Source: JBCCCJ01 sp039029315 (GTDB lineage Bacteria; Bacteroidota; Bacteroidia; J057). Taken from it: a DNA stretch of 64,000 nt. The notes beneath the pieces are model-generated. The model saw only the letters and a list, made by a program, of their open reading frames with translations, ran no database searches and had not been told where the DNA came from. Shown here one piece after another: positions 9,253-18,312 of this stretch (the stretch's first letter is position 1; the number at the start of each line of letters is the position of its first letter). Made by a program: the position numbers and the translations under genes. The stretch spans positions 62,001-126,000 of the forward strand of contig JBCCGK010000001.1 of assembly GCA_039029315.1 (NCBI GenBank), in the 5' to 3' direction.

Positions 9253-10176
9253 ATGAATCGATATTTTCGACATTTACCCATTTTTTTCGGCACCTTATTG
9301 TCAATTACCGCTTTTGCTTCCCCTCAACATTCTGCCGACCTTGCCGAACTCCAATTCTTTCAGGGCACCCTCTCACAACTGAAAACAAAGGCTCAGATTG
9401 AGAACAAGCCCTATCTAATCTATTTTTATACAGATTGGTGTGAACCATGCCAGGATTTGCAAGAGGAAACTCTGGGAAATATGCGTGTGAGTCAGTACCT
9501 CAACGATCACTATCTGACATTCCGAATCGATGCTGAAATTCTCAAACGTGGAGAAGAAGCATTGGCAGATGAATTTGAGGTAGATCTGTTTCCCACCGTT
9601 TTGATCTTTGGAGAGGCAGGCAATCTGATCCATCAGTTTTCAGGCTTCAAAGATCCTGGAGAGTTATTGGGAGAACTCAAAACCTTCTATTTTGAGAATT
9701 CAGCTACCCCATTGCAAGCATTAGATCCAGAAACAGAAGAAACGTATCCTGACAGGATGGAGCGAGACGAAACCTTTGTCAAACATTCGTCAGGAAAAGC
9801 AACAGATGCTTATTCCAGAAGTCTGGAGGAGCCTGAGTGGAAGAAGAAATCTCCTTCCTCTCACAAGATTCCCCGGGGAGATGGTTTGTTCAAAATGAAC
9901 ATCATGCGACACAATTCTGATGGTTTTGCGGTACAGGTGGGGGTCTTTAAGGAGTATCAGAATGCAATCTTCAAAATGGAGCAGTGTAAAAGCTATTTTG
10001 ATCAGCAAATGCTGTTGAATGTGAATTCTCTTCAGAAGGAACCTGTATTCAAAGTGATGTATGGACCATTTTCCAGCATGATTGAAGCCAAGGCATTCAT
10101 GAGAGAATACAAACAGGCTTCACAACAAGCGGCAGTGTTGGTAGATCTGTCCTGGTTTAAGAAGCCGATTGACTAA
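9253..10176 (+). CDS. Secreted thioredoxin-fold protein with C-terminal SPOR domain
   Basis: The 307-residue protein starts with a Sec signal (hydrophobic IFFGTLLSITAFA). A thioredoxin domain follows with IYFYTDWCEPCQDLQEE, so the redox motif is CEPC, and the cis-Pro segment DLFPTVLIFG. After a charged, low-complexity linker (about residues 155-215) comes a SPOR-like domain (FAVQVGVFKEYQNAIFKMEQ ... FKVMYGPFSSMIEAKAFM). SPOR domains bind glycan strands bare of stem peptides, typically at the division septum, so the combination suggests a periplasmic thiol-disulfide protein tethered to septal peptidoglycan. That role is inferred. It is divergent from the ABC transporter with a 231-base gap and convergent with the IscA-like gene. 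Confidence 0.8.
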   Translation: MNRYFRHLPIFFGTLLSITAFASPQHSADLAELQFFQGTLSQLKTKAQIENKPYLIYFYTDWCEPCQDLQEETLGNMRVSQYLNDHYLTFRIDAEILKRGEEALADEFEVDLFPTVLIFGEAGNLIHQFSGFKDPGELLGELKTFYFENSATPLQALDPETEETYPDRMERDETFVKHSSGKATDAYSRSLEEPEWKKKSPSSHKIPRGDGLFKMNIMRHNSDGFAVQVGVFKEYQNAIFKMEQCKSYFDQQMLLNVNSLQKEPVFKVMYGPFSSMIEAKAFMREYKQASQQAAVLVDLSWFKKPID

Positions 10177-10226
10177 GAAATTATCTACCCCAAACTCGAA
10201 CATCCATTCACGATTGTATGTTGCGG

Positions 10227-10571
10227 TTATGTGGAGAAAGATTCTCCGCAGCCGCAACTGCTTTTTGCATTGGGGTTGTTGAACATAAATCCCCGGTCAT
10301 TAAGTCCTCGCTGGTAATCCACCTCCATACCAGCTACATACAAAGCATGGCGTGGATCTAGCACAATCGGGACGCCCTCCACCTCAAATTCCTGATCCAT
10401 CTCTCCCCTGTCATCAAATTCCAATATATAGGACAAACCAGAACATCCGCCCCCTTTCACCCCTACCCGCAATACTTTATCGGTCGAAACAGCATCGCGA
10501 TCTCTGATGGCTTTGAGCTCCTGGATAGCACTTTCTGTAAAACTGATGGGCAATGATTGTATCTCAGTCAT
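10227..10571 (-). CDS. IscA/ErpA/SufA-type iron-sulfur assembly protein
   Basis: A 114-residue A-type carrier protein. It has the three conserved cysteines of the family: one in VGVKGGGCSGLSYIL and two in the C-terminal SSCGCGESF. Such proteins accept Fe-S clusters from the scaffold and pass them to apo-proteins. Length and motif spacing are ordinary. It stands alone here, not in an isc or suf operon, so an exact family name (IscA, SufA or ErpA) is not assigned. Confidence 0.92.
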   Translation of the reverse strand: MTEIQSLPISFTESAIQELKAIRDRDAVSTDKVLRVGVKGGGCSGLSYILEFDDRGEMDQEFEVEGVPIVLDPRHALYVAGMEVDYQRGLNDRGFMFNNPNAKSSCGCGESFST

Positions 10572-10758
10572 AATGATCTTTCTTTTGATACATAGTACCG
10601 AAATGAGTGGAAAAAGTTCTGCAAATGAGTTCCCAGAAGAATGAATAGATGTTGGCCTGTCTGATTCTCATGTGCTTCCTCCATCTTCTCTCGCTACTCT
10701 CAACTATTCGCAGTAAATTTACACAATTGCTTGAATAGTTTCTTCATCTTCCTTTACT

Positions 10759-12024
10759 ATGGCTGAACACTTACCTGATTGGCAACATGAATTTTCACTC
10801 CCTTCTCTGGAAGAATGGAAAGCTCAACTCGTCAAAACTCTGAAAGGACGAACCGCAGAGGAACTCCACTGGCTTCCTGAACCTGGCATCAATGTAGCAG
10901 CCTATTATTCCACAAGCAAGGAAGAGGTCCCCGAGGGGTGGGAGAATTCGCGGCCTGGTAGCTTCCCTTTTCTACGCGGGAGTGGACTGGCACGTCCGGG
11001 AGATGGTTGGCAACTCATTCAGGAAATCAATCTCAACGAAGCCAGTGCCAAAAGAAGAATAAAAGAAGCCAGACAAGCAGGAATACAGGCATTCAGATTG
11101 GTTGGAAAAACGGCTTCGGTAGATATCTGGAATCAACTCCACATGGAGCAGATAGCGATCCATCTGGCGGTGGATGCTGCACCGATCCTGAGTACAACAG
11201 ATCTCAAAATGGCGCTCTCCTTACAGAAGGCCAAACCAGACATTCTGACAGGGAGTCTTCAGTATGATCCGATTTCAGATGCGGCTGCAAAGGGGAAGGT
11301 GATTGGAGATGCTGCATGGATCGCCTGTGAGGGAGGCATAAGCCATATGGCTGATAGTCCGCATTTTCGGACATTGGGAGTGGATCTTTCCTATGTCAGA
11401 GAACTCGGAGGCGCTACCAGTCATGAATTGGCTTTTGCTTTGGGTACAATCGTTGAGTATCTGGATCATCTGAGCCGCATGGGCCATGAGATCGAAGAGC
11501 TTCTGGCTAACCTATCTGTGACATTCTCTACCAGCAATCGATTTTTTCTGGAGCTGGCGAAATTCAGGGCTTTCAGGCTCTTGTATGCCAATATGGTGTC
11601 TGCCTATCAGGTGGACAATTCTGCGCTCCACCCCCCCTTCTTAATGGCACGCAGTACTGGAAGAGAGACAGCGGAGGACATGCCCAATCACCTGATCCAA
11701 CTGACAACACAAAGCATCTCTGCTATTCTGGGGGGAGTGGATGGCATGCTTGCTGAGGCGGGAGAGCATGAGGATGCTGCCAGATGGGCACGCAATATTC
11801 AGCATCTCCTTCGTCATGAATCCCACCTTCATTTGGTGCAGGACCCTGCAGGCGGAGCGCATTATATGGAGATTCTGACACATCAGCTCGCCAGTGAGGC
11901 CTGGGAATTATTCCAAAAAATGGAGGCTACGGGAGGCTTTCTGGCCAATATCCGCAATGGAAGAGTTCCAGGTCTGATGGAAGCCTTCCGAAGATTAGAG
12001 GAGGAAAGGTCGGCTAAGGCTTGA
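10759..12024 (+). CDS. mutA: Methylmalonyl-CoA mutase small (beta) subunit
   Basis: A 421-residue protein with the methylmalonyl-CoA mutase barrel fold: PFLRGSGLARPGDGWQL, the conserved TSNRFFLELAKFRAFRLLY, and AGGAHYMEILTHQLASEAW near the end. It lacks the C-terminal B12-binding domain, as expected for the small structural subunit, which does not bind substrate productively. The large subunit, usually the next gene, is not present; a convergent Nudix gene follows and overlaps its end by 11 bases. The compact length fits the shorter small subunits of Bacteroidota. The complex isomerises succinyl-CoA and methylmalonyl-CoA. Confidence 0.85.
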   Translation: MAEHLPDWQHEFSLPSLEEWKAQLVKTLKGRTAEELHWLPEPGINVAAYYSTSKEEVPEGWENSRPGSFPFLRGSGLARPGDGWQLIQEINLNEASAKRRIKEARQAGIQAFRLVGKTASVDIWNQLHMEQIAIHLAVDAAPILSTTDLKMALSLQKAKPDILTGSLQYDPISDAAAKGKVIGDAAWIACEGGISHMADSPHFRTLGVDLSYVRELGGATSHELAFALGTIVEYLDHLSRMGHEIEELLANLSVTFSTSNRFFLELAKFRAFRLLYANMVSAYQVDNSALHPPFLMARSTGRETAEDMPNHLIQLTTQSISAILGGVDGMLAEAGEHEDAARWARNIQHLLRHESHLHLVQDPAGGAHYMEILTHQLASEAWELFQKMEATGGFLANIRNGRVPGLMEAFRRLEEERSAKA

Positions 12025-12664
12025 CGCCTTTCTGTTGCAAGTACAGGTGAATGTTCAGCAATCCATTGACATTCCGGATCAGATGAAGACCTTGCATCAA
12101 AGGCACAACCTCTGTGATGATTCGTTCATGCTCTGAAATCAAGCCCTGTTGCTGATTGTGATAACTAAAGATTTTCTCTCGACTCATTTCCAGTTCGCAG
12201 TAATAAAAAAACATGGCCTCATCTGAAGTCCCTGTGCTGACATAATGGGGCTCTTCATTGAGTAGAATGACTTGGGAAGGATGCACGACTAACCCTGTTT
12301 CTTCCGCAGTTTCTTTGACGGCAACCGTGTGAGGATCATCATCTCCATCGACCATACCTGCGACCGTTTCATATACAAAGTCCCCATTGCAGATTCGCCT
12401 TTGGCGAACCAATAGGGCATATTTTTCGCCGGTCTTCTCATCTATCAGACACACCAATACCGAGACAATCAAGCCTTTGATGAAGCATACTGGGGGAATT
12501 TTATCGCCTTCGGGAGTAGTTGCATCCAACAATACCAGGCCAAACAACAAATCACCATCCGACTTATAGCGGGTGAAGACTTCCTCAATTTTGTTGATCT
12601 CCAGACCATGTCGAAGGAGATTTTGTCGCCAGAGTTGGAACTTGGGAGAAGAAGAGAGAGACAT
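12014..12664 (-). CDS. Nudix hydrolase
   Basis: A 216-residue Nudix-fold protein resembling nucleotide-sugar (ADP-ribose type) pyrophosphatases, with a central domain ALLVRQRRI...YETVAGMVDGDD. The Nudix box reads G-x5-D-x7-K-E-x2-EE-x-G, that is, the first Glu is Asp and the Arg is Lys compared with G-x5-E-x7-RE-U-x-EE-x-G-U; the EE metal ligands are kept. Activity is therefore likely but the substrate is uncertain. Its 3' end overlaps the convergent mutA by 11 bases, and its start is 38 bases from the end of the GCS2-CBS gene upstream, so the two may be co-transcribed. Confidence 0.85.
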   Translation of the reverse strand: MSLSSSPKFQLWRQNLLRHGLEINKIEEVFTRYKSDGDLLFGLVLLDATTPEGDKIPPVCFIKGLIVSVLVCLIDEKTGEKYALLVRQRRICNGDFVYETVAGMVDGDDDPHTVAVKETAEETGLVVHPSQVILLNEEPHYVSTGTSDEAMFFYYCELEMSREKIFSYHNQQQGLISEHERIITEVVPLMQGLHLIRNVNGLLNIHLYLQQKGVKP

Positions 12665-12702
12665 ATAGGAGAATAATTTGTGTATAAAAAACGCAAATTA
12701 AG

Positions 12703-14628
12703 TTATTTTCTCTTTCGAACCAACCGTTTCATCAAAGCTTTTGTGATTTCGAGGAATTCAGCTTCTGTGATCATCCCGATCAATTTGCCTTTGTTGAGGA
12801 CAGGGAGACAGCCGATGCCCTTGGCAGTCATGACTTCCATTGCTTTATGGATGGTGTCTTCTGGTCCAATCGTAACTGGATCTTTGCGCATGATGCTACC
12901 GACTGAGAGTGGTTGGGCATCTTCGGGCCGGTTCTTGCGTTGGGAATACTCTCGAAGCAACATGCGAGCTGTTATAAGGCCAATCAGTTGTCCTTTGTCA
13001 TCCTCTACGGCTACATGCCTGATTTTTCGCCAATCCATCAAACTGGCAGGCAAGTCAAGGATGTCATTTTCATGAACGGTAATGAGGTCAGTATTCATGA
13101 ATTCTTCAACCAGCATGGCGGAAGGTTCATATTCTACGATGTCAAGAGAAGCAAGTTCCCATTCGTGAATCGGTTTGCCTTCATGTTGCTGTTTATTCAT
13201 GGAGGCAGTAATGGCAGAGATAATTTCATCTCTGGGGATACCGGTTTTGGCAATGCGAGAGAAGCTGTTCAACATCCATGCAGATCCTGTTTTGCCGGAT
13301 TTGGTTCTGGCCTCAATGATGCCCAAATAGGTATCGATATCTTCTTTGACTACCCCTGTTTTTTCTAGGCCATGTCGAGCCATTGGGAGCAACTCTTCCA
13401 TGATCAGTTGGGCAGGAGCGACTTTCTTGTCATTGATCCATGTAAATTGTGTATCCATCCCAAATCGTGCTGCTGCAAAGAAGTTGGCTTTGGCACAGGA
13501 AAAATCCATCACTTTGGTGATGTCGGGATGGGAATCTTCCATTCCATTCATCATGCCCAGCCAGAATGCCGCATTGGCCATGGCATCTGGCAGACTTGGC
13601 CCAGAAGGAAAGATTCTGTTCTCTATGCGCAGATGTGGTTTACCGTTGGGAGAAATGCCATAACATGGTCGATTCCACCGATAGACAGTAGAGTTATGAA
13701 TATTCAAGGCCCGCAACTTAGGGGTCACGCCCTTGTTCATTTTCTCAAATACATCTTCATCCACTTCTGTTGTCAGGAGAACTTTGAAGCGGGCAATGTC
13801 TTCTTTGTATATTTCAAGAATAGAAGATCGGAGCCAATCTTTCCCAAAAGTTACGCGAGGGCTTCTGTCTCTGAAATGATCGGTAAAGGTTCGAATATCA
13901 ATGGATTGTTGAAATAAGGCAATGCGTGTTTCTTGCCATAAACGTCGGCCAAATAGCAAGGGAGAATTAACAGAAATGGCCATGGCAGGTCCTGCAAGGG
14001 CTTGCGCATAATTGTATTTCTGGACAAAATCATCTGGTGTCACCTGCAAATGCACCTGAAAACTCGTGTTACATGCCTCCAACATGGCGGTATCCTGCTG
14101 GAGATTTAATTCGTCTATGCCACTGATTCTCAGCTCAAAAGCTTCCCCCCTTAATTCTTTCAAGCCATCCATAAGGGCACGGTAGCGATCCAGTGGGGTG
14201 ATATTGGAAATTTCCACATCGACTTTTCGGATCGTTGGTGCAATCCCGGAGAGCAAAATGGTTGCGCCCAGTGGCCGAATCTTTTCCTGAGCTGCATCCA
14301 GGGTTTTCTTGAGATCTGCATGCATGAGAGAGATCGAACTTCCAGAGAATGGCAAAGGATCCAGATTCGCTTCCAGATTAAAGTTTGCCAATTCAGACGT
14401 GAAGGCCTCATTATCAATGGTCTTGAGCGCTTCCAGATTGATATGGAGAGGCTTCAGGTATCGGTCAATGAGGCACATTTCCTGTTCTGCGCCGATTCTG
14501 ATGGTATCTGTTTCAAACCATTTTTCTCGTAACATTCGTTCAAGCGCCTGCATATCTTTGAGCAGGTAGCGCATGAACTGCTGTTGATCTTGCTGATTTT
14601 TGACAGATTTTACATTCAAATCTCCCAT
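12703..14628 (-). CDS. GCS2-family carboxylate-amine ligase fused to a CBS-domain pair
   Basis: A 641-residue fusion. Roughly residues 1-500 belong to the glutamate-cysteine ligase type 2 fold: RIGAEQEMCLIDRY near residue 45 (Mg/ATP acidic motif), FELRISGIDELNL, and SFQVHLQVTPDDF plus RIENRIFPSGPSLPDA. Residues about 510-635 form two CBS motifs, EFMNTDLITVHENDIL...LIGLITARML and IMRKDPVTIGPEDTIHKAME...LIGMITEAEF. CBS pairs (Bateman modules) bind adenine nucleotides and regulate partner domains, so an ATP-charge-sensing amine ligase is a reasonable inference. The acceptor substrate is unknown; calling it GshA would go beyond the sequence. The gene lies divergent from uvrB. Confidence 0.82.
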   Translation of the reverse strand: MGDLNVKSVKNQQDQQQFMRYLLKDMQALERMLREKWFETDTIRIGAEQEMCLIDRYLKPLHINLEALKTIDNEAFTSELANFNLEANLDPLPFSGSSISLMHADLKKTLDAAQEKIRPLGATILLSGIAPTIRKVDVEISNITPLDRYRALMDGLKELRGEAFELRISGIDELNLQQDTAMLEACNTSFQVHLQVTPDDFVQKYNYAQALAGPAMAISVNSPLLFGRRLWQETRIALFQQSIDIRTFTDHFRDRSPRVTFGKDWLRSSILEIYKEDIARFKVLLTTEVDEDVFEKMNKGVTPKLRALNIHNSTVYRWNRPCYGISPNGKPHLRIENRIFPSGPSLPDAMANAAFWLGMMNGMEDSHPDITKVMDFSCAKANFFAAARFGMDTQFTWINDKKVAPAQLIMEELLPMARHGLEKTGVVKEDIDTYLGIIEARTKSGKTGSAWMLNSFSRIAKTGIPRDEIISAITASMNKQQHEGKPIHEWELASLDIVEYEPSAMLVEEFMNTDLITVHENDILDLPASLMDWRKIRHVAVEDDKGQLIGLITARMLLREYSQRKNRPEDAQPLSVGSIMRKDPVTIGPEDTIHKAMEVMTAKGIGCLPVLNKGKLIGMITEAEFLEITKALMKRLVRKRK

Positions 14629-14735
14629 GGTGCATGTATTGTTAGATAGGGGTTTCTCATTTCAAGATACCCAAATATTCCATACACACAAGTATTTGAA
14701 CAGAACTTCATGATGAGTACATTTGGAATAGAATC

Positions 14736-16784
14736 ATGCACATGTCTGAACAAGCTTCTGAACACTTATTTGATCTACAAGCCCCCTTTGAGCCTTCAGG
14801 CGATCAACCCGAAGCTATCAAACAATTGTTGGAGGGAATAGAATCGGGAGAGCCACATCAGGTGCTATTGGGGGTAACGGGTTCTGGCAAGACCTATACC
14901 ATTGCCAATCTGATTGCTACCCTCAATCGTCCAACACTGATTATCAGTCATAATAAAACACTGGCTGCACAATTATATGGGGAATTCAAGGAGTTCTTTC
15001 CCAATAATCTGGTAGAGTATTTCATTTCCTATTATGACTACTATCAGCCAGAAGCATTTGTCCCCAGTACCAATACCTATATCGAGAAAGACCTGTCGAT
15101 CAATCAGGATATTGAGAAGCTGCGCCTGAAAGCAACAACCTCTCTTTGCATGAACCGGCGAGATGTGATCGTCGTGGCCTCTGTGTCCTGCATTTATGGG
15201 ATTGGTCGGCCAGAAGATTTTGAAGCCAATATCTATTATGGACATGTTGGGCAGACCATCACCCAAAACCAGCTATTGGATCGTCTGGTCAAATTGTTTT
15301 ATAGCCGAACCCAGACCAATCTGGAACCCGGCAACTTTCGGGTGAAAGGAGATACGGTTGACATCTATCCGGCTTATGATGATTTTGGGATTCGTTTTGT
15401 CTTTTTTGATGCTGAAATCGAAAAGATCGAACGCTTCCATCTGGATACTGGCAGGCGAATGGAGTCATTGCGAGACTATACCCTGTATCCAGCCAATCTC
15501 TTTGTTACGCGTCGCGAAGCCCTGAACCAGTCCATTGAGGAGATTCAGGATGATCTCATGAAACAGGTCAAATATTTCGAAGCACAAGGCATGTTTCTGG
15601 AAGCCAACCGTCTGAAAGAACGTACCGAATATGACCTGGAAATGATGCGTGAATTGGGATATTGTTCCGGGATTGAGAATTATAGTCGATATCTGGCAAG
15701 AAGAGAAGTGGGAAGTCGCCCATACTGCCTGATTGACTATTTTCCGGAGGATTTTCTGCTGATCATTGATGAGAGTCATGTGACCATGCCCCAAATCAGG
15801 GCCATGTATCACGGGGACCGTTCCCGAAAGTTTACGTTGGTAGAGCATGGGTTCCGCCTCCCCTCAGCCCTGGACAATCGGCCTCAGAAATTTGAGGAAT
15901 TCAATTCGTTGGTGCATCAGGCAGTGTATATGAGTGCCACTCCTTCAGACTATGAACTGGAGTTGTCGGGAGGAGTCGTGGTAGAACAAATTGTTCGGCC
16001 TACAGGACTGCTTGATCCACCTGTAGAGGTCAGGCCATGTGTCAATCAGGTCGATGATTTGTTGGAAGAAGTGGATGAGGAAGTCAAGAAAGGCAATCGG
16101 GTATTGGTAACCACCCTGACCAAGCGCATGTCGGAGGAACTGACTCGATATCTCACAGACCTTGACATCAAGGCGAGATACATCCATTCGGATATCGACT
16201 CCCTGGAACGTGTGGATATTCTCCGAAATCTTCGGGAGGGCAGATTTGATGTATTGGTGGGGGTGAACCTCTTGCGGGAAGGGCTGGATTTGCCTGAGGT
16301 ATCTCTGGTAGCTATTCTGGATGCTGACAAGGAAGGCTTCTTGCGTTCCTCCCAATCCTTGATCCAGACAGCAGGTCGAGCCGCCCGACATGAGAAAGGC
16401 CGTGTCATTCTCTATGGAGACAAAATAACCAAGTCCATGGAGCTTCTGCTCAAAGAAACGGAGTACCGCCGGAAGAAGCAGATCGAATACAATGAAAAAC
16501 ACGGGATTGTCCCCAAATCTGTAAAACGGATTCGCAAAGATATTTTTCAGGATGCGTTGGGAGATCGCTCCAAGACTTATGAAGATTTTGAAGAACAAGT
16601 CAATATGGCGGCAGAGCAAGTAGCAGAATATCTGTCTACCGATGACCTGAAGAAAAAAGTTGCCACCATCCGTAAAGACATGGAGGCTGCTGCCAAAGAA
16701 CTCAATTTCATTGAAGCTGCACGACTTCGGGATGAGATGTATGCCTATCAGGTGCTTCTTGGGGAACGAAAATCACAAGGCTAG
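14736..16784 (+). CDS. uvrB: Excinuclease ABC subunit B
   Basis: UvrB is the helicase-like damage-verifying subunit of nucleotide excision repair. The 682-residue protein shows Walker A GVTGSGKTYT, the beta-hairpin region YYDYYQPEAFVPSTNTYIEK, DEAD-like IDESHV, helicase motifs RYIHSDIDSLERVDI, GVNLLREGLDLPEVSLVAIL and QTAGRAARH, and a C-terminal UVR motif (about residues 640-675) for UvrC contact. Two in-frame ATGs occur at 14736 and 14742; either may be used. It starts about 107 bases from the divergent GCS2-CBS gene. Confidence 0.97.
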   Translation: MHMSEQASEHLFDLQAPFEPSGDQPEAIKQLLEGIESGEPHQVLLGVTGSGKTYTIANLIATLNRPTLIISHNKTLAAQLYGEFKEFFPNNLVEYFISYYDYYQPEAFVPSTNTYIEKDLSINQDIEKLRLKATTSLCMNRRDVIVVASVSCIYGIGRPEDFEANIYYGHVGQTITQNQLLDRLVKLFYSRTQTNLEPGNFRVKGDTVDIYPAYDDFGIRFVFFDAEIEKIERFHLDTGRRMESLRDYTLYPANLFVTRREALNQSIEEIQDDLMKQVKYFEAQGMFLEANRLKERTEYDLEMMRELGYCSGIENYSRYLARREVGSRPYCLIDYFPEDFLLIIDESHVTMPQIRAMYHGDRSRKFTLVEHGFRLPSALDNRPQKFEEFNSLVHQAVYMSATPSDYELELSGGVVVEQIVRPTGLLDPPVEVRPCVNQVDDLLEEVDEEVKKGNRVLVTTLTKRMSEELTRYLTDLDIKARYIHSDIDSLERVDILRNLREGRFDVLVGVNLLREGLDLPEVSLVAILDADKEGFLRSSQSLIQTAGRAARHEKGRVILYGDKITKSMELLLKETEYRRKKQIEYNEKHGIVPKSVKRIRKDIFQDALGDRSKTYEDFEEQVNMAAEQVAEYLSTDDLKKKVATIRKDMEAAAKELNFIEAARLRDEMYAYQVLLGERKSQG

Positions 16785-16919
16785 TGAGAACAATAGACCC
16801 CAAAGTCGGATTCGTTCTGGATGAGGAAGTGCCTGGCATGACAAAATGGAGTGGAGACACATACGGTCCTGTCATACAGAAAACATTGACAGGAGGGTAT
16901 ACCTTCCATTTAAATCTTT

Positions 16920-16951
16920 CGCAAAATGTACGAAATGTGTACATTTTAGCG
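16920..16951. repeat. Imperfect inverted repeat upstream of the OmpA-like gene
   Basis: The arms CGCAAAATGTAC (16920-16931) and GTACATTTT(A)GCG (16939-16951) are complementary apart from one unpaired A, around a 7-base centre. It lies in the 231-base gap between uvrB and the start at 17016. It could be an operator or an RNA stem; there is no T-tract, so it is a poor intrinsic terminator. Confidence 0.5.
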
Positions 16952-17015
16952 TTCTAATGACACATGTCCTAGCAAACGATTTGATTTTAACCCAGCTTTC
17001 TTGTTGCCTAATTGT

Positions 17016-17468
17016 ATGCGTCGAACCCTATTCCTGTTGTTGGGGAGCCTGCTCCTCTGTCTAAGGCTGTCTGCACAATCTCTTGACCTCGCATTCTTCC
17101 ATGTCGATACTGTCGGCCGATCCAATGATTGCGCACTTCCAATGATTTATTTTGAGGAAGATCGTTCAGAGATCGTTGAAGAATACAATGAAGACATCGC
17201 TTACCTTGCCAAAATGCTGCATCTCTATCCTGAGATGAAACTACGTATCCGCACAGATGGCATGTATAAGCGATTTGACAACCGACAGCGTCGGCTCAAC
17301 AAGCGTCGGGTCAACAAAATGGGACGAACTCTCAAGAAAGAATACGGTGTCCCCAAATCCCGCCTCATCAAAATTTATCATCAACCCTGGGTCTACCGAT
17401 CTGCTCGAAGTCCTGAGCCACCACCTCTGGTGTATCGTCGTGTGATTTGTGAGTGCTTGTGGCGTTAG
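17016..17468 (+). CDS. Small exported OmpA-C-like protein
   Basis: A roughly 150-residue protein starting at the ATG at 17016 (MRRTLFLLLGSLLLCLRLSA, a Sec signal), rather than at the TTG at 17001. The mature part looks like a divergent OmpA/MotB peptidoglycan-binding domain: PMIYFEEDRSEIVEEYNEDI (family: i.Fd...s.i...y...l), MKLRIRTDG and RRLNKRRVNKMGRTLKKEYG. The Asp of TDG and the Arg of KRRV correspond to the residues that hold diaminopimelate in the family. There is no barrel, so it is probably a periplasmic protein. Match quality is modest. Confidence 0.65.
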   Translation: MRRTLFLLLGSLLLCLRLSAQSLDLAFFHVDTVGRSNDCALPMIYFEEDRSEIVEEYNEDIAYLAKMLHLYPEMKLRIRTDGMYKRFDNRQRRLNKRRVNKMGRTLKKEYGVPKSRLIKIYHQPWVYRSARSPEPPPLVYRRVICECLWR

Positions 17469-17544
17469 CCGTTTTTCTCCATTCCCTCAAATATTCAAGC
17501 CGAGCAGGCTAGCCATTCTTGATAATGTGTCTGGTCGCTTCATC

Positions 17545-18120
17545 TCATGATCGTACTGCCTCTCTTTGTTCCTGTTTTGCTTTTCTGTTTTTGATCAGAA
17601 AAAGCACAAGCCCAAGCAGGATGATCACAAAAGTGCTCAGAATCAAAGACCATTTCATCAAGGAAAAAGTAGCCGCCAACTGGGCTAGATGGTTTGGTTG
17701 TTCAGGAAAGGCATTGAGCAATGAGACAATCGAAAGATTTTCGGCAAGATCTGATACCGTAGTTGCAAGCGGAACGAGGAGCAACCACTTTGTCCAGGAT
17801 TGAGCCGGAAAAGCTCGCTGAAAGAAAAAAGCAATGAGTAATGCATAGGCAAATCCGTAGATCAATGGATAGATCACATCTGCAGTAAGTTCGATGGTTT
17901 TGTAAAGCTGTCTTCCTGCTTCTCCATAGGCTTCGATCTTCTCATGGGCAAATTCTACCGAGTAGGTTGGAATCTCCAGGTCCAGGGGTTTGGCATGTTC
18001 TGTAACCTCTGCCATTTTTCCTCCCATGATCGGCATAATGACAAACATCAGAATGAGGTCTAGTCCGAGGAATATCAGGACATGCTTTTTGGTGGCGAAT
18101 CGTTGAATCTGTGTTAACAT
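17545..18120 (-). CDS. Multi-pass membrane protein of unknown function
   Basis: The ATG at 18120 gives about 191 residues beginning MLTQIQRFATKKHVLIFLGL; a longer non-ATG frame to 18162 is not favoured. About four hydrophobic segments are visible (LIFLGLDLILMFVIMPIMG, VIYPLIYGFAYALLIAFFF, WLLLVPLATTVSDLAENLSI, LILSTFVIILLGLVLFLI), with a basic tail. The second half (ADLAENLSIVSLL) is seen in uncharacterised bacterial membrane proteins; no function is assigned. It is divergent from the CHAT-STAND gene and convergent with the OmpA-like gene. Confidence 0.7.
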   Translation of the reverse strand: MLTQIQRFATKKHVLIFLGLDLILMFVIMPIMGGKMAEVTEHAKPLDLEIPTYSVEFAHEKIEAYGEAGRQLYKTIELTADVIYPLIYGFAYALLIAFFFQRAFPAQSWTKWLLLVPLATTVSDLAENLSIVSLLNAFPEQPNHLAQLAATFSLMKWSLILSTFVIILLGLVLFLIKNRKAKQEQREAVRS

Positions 18121-18263
18121 AATGGGTGTGATTGGAGATGAAGTATTGCTGTGTAGACACACGCTATTTAATCAAACGTTTACAAGTAGCAGTTTCCACT
18201 TTTATTGGGGAAGAATTACCCCGGAATTGTTCGGTAGTAGGGGCGTGCCCTCCTGCAAAATAT

Positions 18264-18294
18264 TCCCAGTCCTCGGATTTTTTGCTAGATTGTC
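18264..18294 (+). repeat. Leader repeat, upstream copy
   Basis: A 31-base segment containing CCTCGGATTTTTTGCTAGAT, ending 18 bases before the CHAT-STAND start codon, recurs at 23103-23133 with one mismatch. TAGATT at 18286-18291 resembles the start of the Bacteroidota -7 element (TAnnTTTG), at a suitable distance from the ATG at 18313, so this may be the gene's promoter. A second shared word, TTCGGTAGT(A)GGGGC, lies at 18230-18244 and 23188-23201. Confidence 0.75.
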
Positions 18295-18312
18295 ATTACA
18301 AATCCATACGCT

